Assembly: GCA_900763885.1 (NCBI GenBank)
Contig: CAAFLY010000235.1
Span: 1 to 15,331 of the forward strand
Direction: 5' to 3'
DNA from: Clostridia bacterium
Lineage (GTDB): Bacteria > Bacillota > Clostridia > Oscillospirales > CAG-272
DNA: 15,331 bases
Position 1 is the first letter of the stretch. The number at the start of each line of letters is the position of its first letter. Under the pieces are notes generated by a model, which saw only the letters and a program-made list of their open reading frames with translations, was not told where the DNA came from and searched no databases. The position numbers and the translations under genes were made by a program. Of this stretch, positions 6,623 through 15,090 are shown piece after piece.

Positions 6623-8191
6623 TCACTGTTCGTCCTCTGGCAGCGAGGTCGTGCTGCGGACGGTGACGGTCTGCTCATAGCAGGTGAAGATCTCGTCCAC
6701 CATCGCGCTGTCCGGCTTCTTTGTGAACAGGCTGACCAGCGGCACCACGACAAGTCCGACGACCATCGCAAGCACTCCCGCGTTGATCGGGGAGGAAAGG
6801 GACGCGCTGAGAAACGGTACGCCGATGAGGGTGCAGATGAGGTTTGCCGTCATCAGTCCCACACCGCAGATGTAGCTTGCCCAGACCGCCGCTTTGGTGA
6901 TCTTCTTGCTGTAGAGACTGTAGAGGAAGGGCGCGAGGAATGCCCCGGCAAGCGCACCCCACGACACGCCCATCAGTTGCGCGATAAAGGTGACGGAGGA
7001 GGTGTGCTGCACGATGGCGATCACGGCGGAGATGGCGATGAAGAACACGATGAGGACGCGGATGATGGTCATCTGGCTCTTTTCGGAGAGCTTTTTCTTC
7101 ACGGACGGAACGATGAGATCAAGCGTCAGGGTGGAGGAGGAGGTCAGCACGAGGGAGGAGAGTGTGGACATAGACGCGGAGAGCACGAGGATCACCACAA
7201 TGGCGATCACGATGTTCGGCAGTCCCTCGAGCATGGTCGGGATGATGCTGTCGTATTTCGGCGCGCCGCTGTTGGCATATTCGATCACGGAGCCGTACAG
7301 TCTGCCGAATCCGCCGAGGAAGTAGCAGCCGCCCGCGACGATGATGGCAAAGAGGGTGGAGATGAGCGTACCCTTGCCGATGTCCGCCTCACTCTTGATG
7401 GCGTAGAATTTGCCGATCATCTGCGGCAGACCCCATGTGCCGAGCGAGGTCAGGATCACCACGCCGAGAAGGGACAGGGGCTGCGGACCGAAGAAGGATA
7501 CGAACGCGCCGGACAGGGAGGGATTCGTTTCCGCCGGAATGGAGGAGAGCGTGGACAGCGCCGCGGTGAAGCCTCCGTTCGTTCTGAGCACGGCGAGAAT
7601 GACGATCACGATGCCGAAGAGCATGATGATTCCCTGGATGAAGTCGTTGATCGCGGTAGCCATGTAGCCACCGACCACGACGTAAATCCCGGTCAGCACC
7701 GCCATCATCAGCACGCACCATACGTAGTCGATTCCGAACGCCATTTTGAATAAGCGCGACAGACCGTTGAAGAGGGAGGCGGTATACGGGATCATGAATA
7801 TAAATACAATCACAGACGCTGCGATCTTCAGTGCGGGAGAGGAGAAGCGGCTGCCGAAGAACGCGGGCATCGTCTTGCTGTCGAGCTTTTGCGTCATGAG
7901 CCGGGTCCGTCTGCCGAGGATCACCCAGGCAAGCAGCGATCCGATAAAGGCGTTGCCCAGTCCGATCCATGTGGAGGCGAGTCCGTATTTCCAGCCGAAC
8001 TGTCCGGCGTATCCGATGAAGATGACGGCGGAGAAGTAGGAGGTGCCGTAAGCGAACGCTGTCAGCCAGGGACCGACCGAGCGGCCGCCCAAGACGAAGC
8101 CATGCACGTCCGCGGCAGAACGACGGCAGTAGATACCGACGCCGATCATGCAGGCGAAAAAGGCGAGGAGCAAAATGAGTTTGATTGCCAT
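6623..8191 (-). CDS. Sodium:solute symporter (SSS family)
   Basis: This 522-residue, highly hydrophobic protein has about 13 membrane segments, as in PutP/PanF/SGLT-type carriers, which couple inward Na+ flow to uptake of a solute. N-terminal features fit the family: YCRRSAADVHGFVLGGRSVG, then WLTAFAYGTSYFSAVIFIGYAG. The segment SASMSTLSSLVLTSSS (from S338) corresponds to PutP's MSTLS segment, and S342/T343 match its sodium-binding Ser/Thr pair. The C-terminal tail (MVDEIFTCYEQTVTVRS) is cytosolic. The start at 8191 has AAAGGTAGG seven bases upstream. The substrate cannot be read from the sequence. The tyrosine-rich leader peptide and terminator in front of the gene point to an aromatic amino acid or a compound linked to tyrosine supply, whereas the nearby glycosidase operon would suggest a sugar. 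The gene appears monocistronic. Confidence 0.93.
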   Translation of the reverse strand: MAIKLILLLAFFACMIGVGIYCRRSAADVHGFVLGGRSVGPWLTAFAYGTSYFSAVIFIGYAGQFGWKYGLASTWIGLGNAFIGSLLAWVILGRRTRLMTQKLDSKTMPAFFGSRFSSPALKIAASVIVFIFMIPYTASLFNGLSRLFKMAFGIDYVWCVLMMAVLTGIYVVVGGYMATAINDFIQGIIMLFGIVIVILAVLRTNGGFTAALSTLSSIPAETNPSLSGAFVSFFGPQPLSLLGVVILTSLGTWGLPQMIGKFYAIKSEADIGKGTLISTLFAIIVAGGCYFLGGFGRLYGSVIEYANSGAPKYDSIIPTMLEGLPNIVIAIVVILVLSASMSTLSSLVLTSSSTLTLDLIVPSVKKKLSEKSQMTIIRVLIVFFIAISAVIAIVQHTSSVTFIAQLMGVSWGALAGAFLAPFLYSLYSKKITKAAVWASYICGVGLMTANLICTLIGVPFLSASLSSPINAGVLAMVVGLVVVPLVSLFTKKPDSAMVDEIFTCYEQTVTVRSTTSLPEDEQ

Positions 8192-8331
8192 GGGGAAACC
8201 TACCTTTCAAAATGATGAGCATTTGTGCGGGATGCCGATGATTGGCTGCCATCCGGGAGAATTTATCCACGGGGATCCGTCCGGAATCGGTGCCGGTCGA
8301 TCGGTGTCGGGGAAACGCGGGAGACGGGATG

Positions 8332-8371
8332 AAAAACAAAAAACGCACAGATCGTGACTTTCTGTGCGTTT
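8332..8371 (-). terminator. Leader terminator (attenuator) upstream of the symporter gene
   Basis: The arms AAACGCACAGA (8341-8351) and TCTGTGCGTTT (8361-8371) give a perfect 11-bp stem with a 9-base loop. On the minus strand it is followed by TTTTTT, G, TTTTT (8332-8343, overlapping the stem end). It stands 45 bases after the leader-peptide stop and 140 bases before the symporter ATG. Transcription from the promoter at 8521-8549 should therefore end here unless the stem is prevented from forming. Confidence 0.85.
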
Positions 8372-8406
8372 CCTCTATGGGTGTCGTTTCGCGGGCACAA
8401 CAAATC

Positions 8407-8432
8407 ACTATTCCGTTATTTCGAGGAATAGT
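8407..8432 (-). promoter_or_regulatory. Leader hairpin overlapping the tyrosine codons
   Basis: ACTATTCC (8407-8414) and GGAATAGT (8425-8432) are exact inverted copies with a 10-base loop. The 5' arm on the minus strand contains part of the final Tyr-Tyr-Ser codons and the loop contains the leader stop. A ribosome stalled on the Tyr run would cover this arm and prevent the stem. It corresponds to the 1:2 pause structure in classical attenuators. Confidence 0.6.
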
Positions 8433-8469
8433 AATAATAATATGCGTATGCGAAAACGGTACGGTTCAT
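8416..8469 (-). CDS. Tyrosine-rich leader peptide (17 residues)
   Basis: The frame from the ATG at 8469 reads MNRTVFAYAYYYYYSSK and stops at TAA (8416-8418). Six of 17 residues are Tyr, five in a row, encoded by a mixture of TAT and TAC, so the run is not a simple DNA repeat. AGGAGA at 8477-8482 lies seven bases upstream of the ATG, and a strong promoter lies 52 bases upstream of it. The peptide has no expected function beyond making translation sensitive to tRNA-Tyr charging. It precedes a terminator and then the symporter gene, the standard position for an attenuator leader. It is far below normal gene-calling length and would be missed by automatic annotation. Confidence 0.75.
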   Translation of the reverse strand: MNRTVFAYAYYYYYSSK

Positions 8470-8520
8470 TGTATTTTCTCCTGTGTCCGGGGCGTTTTTT
8501 ACCCGAAAAGTACTGGGATA

Positions 8521-8549
8521 AGTATAGCACCTTGCGCGTCCGGTGTCAA
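8521..8549 (-). promoter_or_regulatory. Promoter of the leader/symporter transcript
   Basis: On the minus strand TTGACA (8544-8549) and TATACT (8521-8526) are 17 bases apart, a near-perfect sigma-A promoter. It lies about 100 bases beyond the glnN stop, so the symporter has its own promoter rather than depending on glnN. Confidence 0.85.
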
Positions 8550-8652
8550 GAGGGAATACTGCATATTCTTGCACCTTTTGCGTATCCGCTTTTTCGTCAG
8601 AATACCGATTCCGACAGACGGCGCACCCTTTTTCGTGCCTGAAGCCGGGTTT

Positions 8653-10740
<2,088 letters not shown>

Positions 10741-10809
10741 AGCTTCCTCCCGGATTACGGTGATCCGATCGGTCCTTTGGCGGACGCGATCTGGTAGAAT
10801 ACATCTAAT

Positions 10810-10839
10810 ATTATACACCCGGTGAAAAATCCCTGTCAA
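10810..10839 (-). promoter_or_regulatory. glnN promoter
   Basis: On the minus strand TTGACA (10834-10839) and TATAAT (10810-10815), both perfect, are separated by 18 bases. The start would be near 10803, giving a leader of about 60 bases with the CCGATCGG palindrome in it. No known glutamine riboswitch was recognised. Confidence 0.9.
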
Positions 10840-10859
10840 CGGAAAAAGCCGATTTTCCG
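10840..10859. repeat. Inverted repeat abutting the glnN -35 box
   Basis: CGGAAAA (10840-10846) and TTTTCCG (10853-10859) form a 7-bp perfect inverted repeat that begins at the base next to the -35 hexamer. The placement suits a regulator-binding site for nitrogen control. The regulator is unknown. Confidence 0.4.
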
Positions 10860-10964
10860 CCCGTCTTGTCGGATTTCCACGGAATGGACAACCGCGCCAT
10901 CGGATATACCGCCGCCTTTGGGTAAAAAAACAGCACATATCACAGGATTTTCCGGGTCGGATTC

Positions 10965-10993
10965 TTGACATCCATGGCGAAAGACGGTATAAT
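10965..10993 (+). promoter_or_regulatory. Promoter of the SGNH hydrolase-GH2 operon
   Basis: TTGACA (10965-10970) and TATAAT (10988-10993) have exactly 17 bases between them, a perfect sigma-A consensus. Transcription starts near 11000. It is divergent from the glnN promoter, with about 125 bases between the two -35 boxes. Confidence 0.92.
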
Positions 10994-11006
10994 ACGGATA
11001 GAAAAA

Positions 11007-11026
11007 TCCCGCACACCATGGCGGGA
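11007..11026 (+). promoter_or_regulatory. Small hairpin at the 5' end of the glycosidase operon mRNA
   Basis: TCCCGC (11007-11012) and GCGGGA (11021-11026) pair around an 8-base loop, starting within about ten bases of the expected transcript start. This could stabilise the mRNA 5' end or mark an operator near +1. Confidence 0.4.
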
Positions 11027-11060
11027 AAATCCAATCCAACAAAGACAGAAGGTAATGTTT

Positions 11061-11621
11061 ATGAAAAAAGTAGTACTTCTCGGCGATTCCATCCGGAAAA
11101 TGGGTTATGGCACAAAGGTCCCCTCCCTTCTCGGAGACGATTTTTCGGTATGGCAGACAGACGACAACGGACGGTTTGTCGCGTATACCCTCCGCATGCT
11201 CTTCGACTACCGCGACGAGCTCGACTGCGACATCGTGCATTGGAACAACGGTCTGTGGGACGAGTGCAATCTCTTTGGCGAGGGCTCCTTCACAAGGCTT
11301 GAGGACTATGTGGATACCGCGGTTCGTATTGTGCGGATCCTCCAAACCCACGCCAAAAAGATCATTTTCGCCACCACCACGCCGGTCACGGATCAGAATC
11401 CCTACAACCACAACGTGACCATCCGCCAGTTCAACGCCGCGATCGTCCCGGTGCTTGCCGATATGGGCGTGATCATCAACGATCTCTACAGTGTGTGCGC
11501 GGCGAATATCGATAAGTACATCCGCAAGGACGACAACATCCATCTGACCGACGCCGGGATCGACGTGTGTGCCGCGCAGGTAGCGGACGTGATCCGGAAA
11601 GCGGCGGCGGATCTGTCATAA
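11061..11621 (+). CDS. SGNH/GDSL-family hydrolase (probable esterase)
   Basis: This gene encodes 186 residues with no signal peptide, so the product is cytoplasmic. Block I is VVLLGDSIR with catalytic Ser10. The Asn block is HWNNGLWD (N62/N63). Block V is DDNIHLTDAG, giving the Asp158-x-x-His161 pair. These are the residues SGNH esterases use to remove acyl groups, commonly acetyl groups on sugars. The start at 11061 has an AAGGT site about eight bases upstream; an ATG two codons earlier is possible. It is followed after 13 bases by the GH2 glycosidase on the same transcript, so it probably removes ester groups from the saccharide that enzyme cleaves. The precise substrate is not readable. 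The FATTTPVTDQNPYNHNV region matches a subgroup often found in carbohydrate clusters, by recollection. Confidence 0.85.
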   Translation: MKKVVLLGDSIRKMGYGTKVPSLLGDDFSVWQTDDNGRFVAYTLRMLFDYRDELDCDIVHWNNGLWDECNLFGEGSFTRLEDYVDTAVRIVRILQTHAKKIIFATTTPVTDQNPYNHNVTIRQFNAAIVPVLADMGVIINDLYSVCAANIDKYIRKDDNIHLTDAGIDVCAAQVADVIRKAAADLS

Positions 11622-11634
11622 AGGAGAAAACGGC

Positions 11635-13983
11635 ATGCAGAAGACCTGTATTTCCAAGGATTGGCTCCTTTCCGCGCCCGGTACGAACGGCTTTGTCCCG
11701 GTGGATCTGCCGAATGACTACGCGGTATCACAGAAACGGGATCCCTATGCTCCGGGCGGCGGTTCGAACGGTTTTTATCCCTGCGGCACCGGACGGTATC
11801 TCAAATATATGCGCTTCCCGGAGGATACGGAGCATGTGATCCTCGATGTGGACGGCGCGTATATGCTGACCACCATGTGCGTAAACGACGACCAGCTTGT
11901 CATCCATCCGCACGGATACACACCGTATCTGCTGGACATCACAGACCGGATCCGGCGCGGACACACAAACAAAATTGAGCTTAAGACCCAGTGCCTCCAG
12001 CCGTCCACCAGATGGTATTCCGGCGCCGGGGTATATCGCGATGTGTTCCTCTGGACGGGCGGATGCGTGCGCGTCGAGCCGTGGGACATCTTTGTGAAAA
12101 CGAAGCTCCTGGACGACGGTACGGCGCTGGTCATTGCGGAATACGCCGTGTCCTCCGATATTGCGGGAGAAGCGGAGCTTACCGTGTCGATCGCGGATAC
12201 CACAGCGCCGACCACACGGATCATCCCGGTCACCCCCGGCAAAAAAACGTGGTGCAGCATCGTGATGCGGGTCGAGAAGCCGCGCCTGTGGAACACGGTG
12301 GCACCGCATCTCTACGCCCTCCACACCGAAATCGCCGTCTCCGGTCAGACCACCGATACCGCCGACACCACATTCGGGATCCGCACCATCTCCGCCGACG
12401 CGAAAAACGGATTTCTGCTCAACGGTGAGCCGATGAAGCTGCGCGGGGGCTGTATCCATCACGATCACGGTGTTCTGGGCGCGGCTGCGTTCCCGGCGGC
12501 GGAGGAGAGAAAGTTAACGCGCCTGAAGGAAGCGGGCTTCAACGCGCTTCGTATCGCGCACAATCCGCCGTCTCTGGCGCTGCTGGAGATCTGCGACCGG
12601 ATCGGCATGATCGTCATGGATGAGGCCTACGATATGTGGAACCGGCAGAACAACGCGCTCGACAACCATCTGTGGTTCGCGGATTGGTGGGAGAGGGACA
12701 TCACCGCCATGGTCAGACGCGACAGGAACCATCCCTGCGTGGTCTCCTACTCCATCGGCAACGAAATCGTGGAGCGCAACGGCAATTCCGACGGCGCGCT
12801 GTGGGCAGAAAAGCTCTCGGACGCGATCCGGAAATGGGACAATACGCGCTTTGTCACCTCCGGCGTATGCGGCATGTGGGACCGCCCGGAGGCCACCGAT
12901 CCCGAGGACTACAAAAAGGACTTTTTGCGCGGTCATCCCGATATTGGGGAGGGGGGACTCTCGACCAGCTGGGCGGATTGGACGGAGGAGTACATGAAGC
13001 CGCTCGATATTGTCGGGTACAACTATCTCTTCCCGCGCTACGAGGCGGATCACGCCCGGTATCCGGACCGCGTAATCTGGGGCTCCGAGACGCACGCGAT
13101 GACCTTCTACGATTCGTGGCGGGCGGTGTTGAAAAACCCCCATGTCATAGGCGATTTCACGTGGACGGCGTATGACAACATGGGCGAAACGGGCACTGGA
13201 CGGTCGCTCTGGGCGCGGGACGGCTTTATTCCCGGGATCAGCCTTGCCGGGTATCCGTGGCGCAACTGTTATCAGGGCGATCTCGATCTGTGCGGGTATC
13301 GGCGGCCTCAGTCCTACTTCCGCGAGGCGGTCTGGATCGGCGGGACGGAACCGAGGATCTTCACGACCCATCCGGAGCATTACGGGGAGGATTTCTCCGG
13401 CACAGGCTGGCACTGGTACGATGTATTGGACACATGGACCTATCCGGAAGCCTACATCGGCAAACCGACCAAGGCGGATGTCTACACGGACGCGGACGAG
13501 ATCGCGTGGTACAAAAATGGGGAATTCCTCGGCAAAAGCAGCCCGATAGCCGGGATCGCCACGATGGACATTCCTTATGAGCCTGGCGAGATCTCCGTGA
13601 TCGCGTACAAGGACGGCAAGGTGGTCGGTACCTCCGCGCTCCATACGGTCGGAGAGGCGGCTGCGGTGTCCCTGGTTCCCGAACGGGCGGAATTCGCGGC
13701 GGACAGGCGGGATCTGTGCTACATCGACGTGACGGTGACGGACAAAAACGGCGATCGGATCCCGGACGCGAAAACGGAATTGACCTGCACCGTGGACGGC
13801 GGCGAGCTGATGGGCATTTTCAGCGGCGATCCGGCGAACGAGGATCAGTTCACCTCGAACGTCTGCCACGCCTTTACGGGACGTGCCCTCTGCATCATCC
13901 GCGCGGCGGCTCCGGGCAGGGTAACGGTCACGGTATCGGGCGAGGGACTCACGCCGGATACAGTAACGGTGACGGCTGAATAA
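11635..13983 (+). CDS. Glycoside hydrolase family 2 (beta-galactosidase-like), cytoplasmic
   Basis: This gene encodes 782 residues with no signal peptide. Domain order is an N-terminal jelly-roll sugar-binding domain (about 1-150, with RWYSGAGVYRDV), an Ig-like domain (about 155-262), a TIM barrel (about 265-560) and two C-terminal beta domains (about 590-782, with NGEFLGKSS and IDVTVTDKNGDRIPDA). Barrel landmarks are NGEPMKLRGGCIHHDHG, then FNALRIAHNPPSLALLEICD, then SIGNE with acid/base E377, and WGSETH with nucleophile E485. Both catalytic glutamates are present, so the enzyme should be active as a retaining exo-glycosidase. The substrate could be a beta-galactoside, glucuronide or mannoside, since GH2 covers all three. 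The ATG is eight bases after AAGGAG. The gene follows the SGNH esterase by 13 bases and ends with a strong terminator. No transporter is in the operon; the SemiSWEET and the SSS symporter lie nearby. Confidence 0.94.
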   Translation: MQKTCISKDWLLSAPGTNGFVPVDLPNDYAVSQKRDPYAPGGGSNGFYPCGTGRYLKYMRFPEDTEHVILDVDGAYMLTTMCVNDDQLVIHPHGYTPYLLDITDRIRRGHTNKIELKTQCLQPSTRWYSGAGVYRDVFLWTGGCVRVEPWDIFVKTKLLDDGTALVIAEYAVSSDIAGEAELTVSIADTTAPTTRIIPVTPGKKTWCSIVMRVEKPRLWNTVAPHLYALHTEIAVSGQTTDTADTTFGIRTISADAKNGFLLNGEPMKLRGGCIHHDHGVLGAAAFPAAEERKLTRLKEAGFNALRIAHNPPSLALLEICDRIGMIVMDEAYDMWNRQNNALDNHLWFADWWERDITAMVRRDRNHPCVVSYSIGNEIVERNGNSDGALWAEKLSDAIRKWDNTRFVTSGVCGMWDRPEATDPEDYKKDFLRGHPDIGEGGLSTSWADWTEEYMKPLDIVGYNYLFPRYEADHARYPDRVIWGSETHAMTFYDSWRAVLKNPHVIGDFTWTAYDNMGETGTGRSLWARDGFIPGISLAGYPWRNCYQGDLDLCGYRRPQSYFREAVWIGGTEPRIFTTHPEHYGEDFSGTGWHWYDVLDTWTYPEAYIGKPTKADVYTDADEIAWYKNGEFLGKSSPIAGIATMDIPYEPGEISVIAYKDGKVVGTSALHTVGEAAAVSLVPERAEFAADRRDLCYIDVTVTDKNGDRIPDAKTELTCTVDGGELMGIFSGDPANEDQFTSNVCHAFTGRALCIIRAAAPGRVTVTVSGEGLTPDTVTVTAE

Positions 13984-14001
13984 ACGCGGTTTTTCCTACG
14001 C

Positions 14002-14042
14002 AAAGCCTCTCGCAAGGTTTATGTACCCTGCGGGAGGCTTTT
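14002..14042 (+). terminator. Rho-independent terminator of the glycosidase operon
   Basis: The arms AAAGCCTCTCGCA (14002-14014) and TGCGGGAGGCTTT (14029-14041) pair over 13 positions with a single G-U wobble and a 14-base loop. The stem ends in a short T-run (14039-14042). It lies just before the stop of the convergent lysR-type gene and may stop both transcripts, although the minus side lacks an immediate T-tract. Confidence 0.85.
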
Positions 14043-14043
14043 G

Positions 14044-14952
14044 TCACATGGCGTCCCGTCTGGCAGCGTCGCAATACGCGCAGAGGAAGCGGTAGAAATC
14101 CGTGACGACGGTGTTGTCCGATTTGTTTTCCTGCATATGGAACACAAGCTCCCTCTTGCAGGCCGGCGCGGTGATGTGGAGCAGGCGGACACCCTGGCGG
14201 TCGATCCTGCCCCAGGTGTATTCCGGCCAGAACCCGATCCCGAGATTCGCGCCGATCATGTCGCGGACGGCGGACGGACTGTCGCTTTCGAACACAATAT
14301 CCGGCGAAAATCCGGCGGCGGCACAGAATCGGTCGCAGATCCACCGCAGCTGCCGGGATCCGACCAGACTGATAAATCCCTCGCGCGCGGCGTCGGACAG
14401 GTCGATCGCGCCATGGTCGGCAAGGGGATGACTGTGCGGCACGGCTAAGAAGATCTCCTCCGTGCAATGGAAAATGCGCGCGTCCGGATGCGGCGGCGTA
14501 TAGGCAGGGCGTGTCGTGATCCCAATATCGTACACGGACAGCGTATCGGCGGCTTCACCGGGCAGGGAGATCGGCTCGTTCTGCAGAAAACGGAAGTGTA
14601 CGTCGCTTTGCTCCTTTTTGTACGCAATGATCGCCTCCGTGACCAGCATAGACGCCGCCTGTACCGCGATGTGGATTGTCCGGTTCTCCGTTTTCGCCAT
14701 CGATGCCACCTCTCCCGGCAGCTTTTCGATCTCCGGCAGGAGCTTCTGGATCCGCGCGTACAGGAATCTGCCGTATTCTGTGAGCTGGATATTCCGTCCG
14801 TGGTGGACAAACAATGGCACCCCCAGCTCTTTCTCCAAATTTCCTATCGCTTTGGACAGAGACGGTTGTGCAATATGAAGACGTTCCGCGCTTTTTGTCA
14901 TATGTTCTGTTTCCGCGACCTCCCGGAAGTAGACAAGTTGCTGCAATTCCAT
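14044..14952 (-). CDS. LysR-family transcriptional regulator
   Basis: This 302-residue protein has the normal length for the family. The N-terminal winged helix is plain: MELQQLVYFREVAETEHMTK, then SAERLHIAQPSLSKAIGNLE, then LGVPLFVHHGRNIQLTEYG. A linker helix and the periplasmic-binding-protein-like effector domain follow (about 90-300, with AVPHSHPLADH and VRDMIGANLGIGFWPEYTW). The start at 14952 has GGAGG five to six bases upstream. It is divergent from the SemiSWEET gene with overlapping promoters, the classic LysR arrangement, so it probably controls that transporter and itself. The inducer is unknown, but a sugar or a metabolite of the transported solute is plausible. It converges on the glycosidase operon, which could be a second target. 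Confidence 0.95.
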   Translation of the reverse strand: MELQQLVYFREVAETEHMTKSAERLHIAQPSLSKAIGNLEKELGVPLFVHHGRNIQLTEYGRFLYARIQKLLPEIEKLPGEVASMAKTENRTIHIAVQAASMLVTEAIIAYKKEQSDVHFRFLQNEPISLPGEAADTLSVYDIGITTRPAYTPPHPDARIFHCTEEIFLAVPHSHPLADHGAIDLSDAAREGFISLVGSRQLRWICDRFCAAAGFSPDIVFESDSPSAVRDMIGANLGIGFWPEYTWGRIDRQGVRLLHITAPACKRELVFHMQENKSDNTVVTDFYRFLCAYCDAARRDAM

Positions 14953-14997
14953 GATTTCCTCCGCAATCGATTCTTTTTGGCTATGGATTTCATCTCT

Positions 14998-15026
14998 ATT
15001 ATATATTGGACAGAATGAATTGTCAA
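14998..15026 (-). promoter_or_regulatory. Promoter of the LysR gene
   Basis: On the minus strand TTGACA (15021-15026) and TATAAT (14998-15003) are separated by 17 bases, a perfect consensus. Its -35 lies inside the spacer of the opposing promoter. Confidence 0.88.
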
Positions 15027-15027
15027 T
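15005..15027. promoter_or_regulatory. Candidate LysR operator shared by the divergent promoters
   Basis: ATTGGACA (15005-15012) and TGTCAAT (15021-15027) form an imperfect inverted repeat with one extra base in the left arm. It spans the -35 boxes of both promoters. LysR proteins typically bind interrupted dyads with T and A about 11 bases apart in such positions. Occupation would block or activate both directions. Confidence 0.45.
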
Positions 15028-15035
15028 GGTATACT
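15007..15035 (+). promoter_or_regulatory. Promoter of the SemiSWEET gene
   Basis: TGGACA (15007-15012) and TATACT (15030-15035) are separated by 17 bases, five of six matches in each hexamer. It is weaker than the opposing LysR promoter and interleaved with it. Confidence 0.75.
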
Positions 15036-15090
15036 ATAGGCACAGAAAGAAAAAAACGCAAATGGGGAATCCCATGGAAAGAGGTACAAT

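Larger units (their letters stand above)
8332..8520 (-). promoter_or_regulatory. Probable tyrosine-responsive transcription attenuator of the symporter gene
   Basis: In order on the minus strand there is a transcription start near 8514, a ribosome site, a tyrosine-rich 17-residue leader, a leader hairpin, and the terminator. The leader hairpin (ACTATTCC with GGAATAGT, 8407-8414 and 8425-8432, 8 bp) overlaps the last Tyr codons and the stop. Alternative pairings exist. TTCCTC inside the leader end can pair with GAGGAA just before the terminator, and TGTGC downstream of the leader hairpin can pair with GCACA in the terminator arm. A ribosome stalled for charged tRNA-Tyr would block the leader hairpin and could favour the alternatives. 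The logic parallels trp/phe leaders of enteric bacteria; its operation here is inference. Confidence 0.65.

Noticed and set aside
6296..7753. 485-codon plus-strand frame opposite the symporter gene
   Set aside because: It is Asp-, Gly-, His- and Glu-rich low-complexity antisense translation of membrane-segment codons. The opposite strand encodes an unmistakable SSS carrier with a good ribosome site.
8332..8652. A T-box riboswitch as the regulator of the symporter
   Set aside because: T-boxes were the first expectation for tyrosine control in a Firmicute. The transcript from about 8514 lacks the conserved AGGGTGGNACCGCG-type T-box sequence and is too short for its stem I. An AGGGTGCGCC stretch near 8622 lies upstream of the promoter.
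12514..13869. 451-codon minus-strand frame opposite the GH2 gene
   Set aside because: It is antisense to the catalytic barrel, rich in Arg, Pro and His, and has no ribosome site or recognisable domain.
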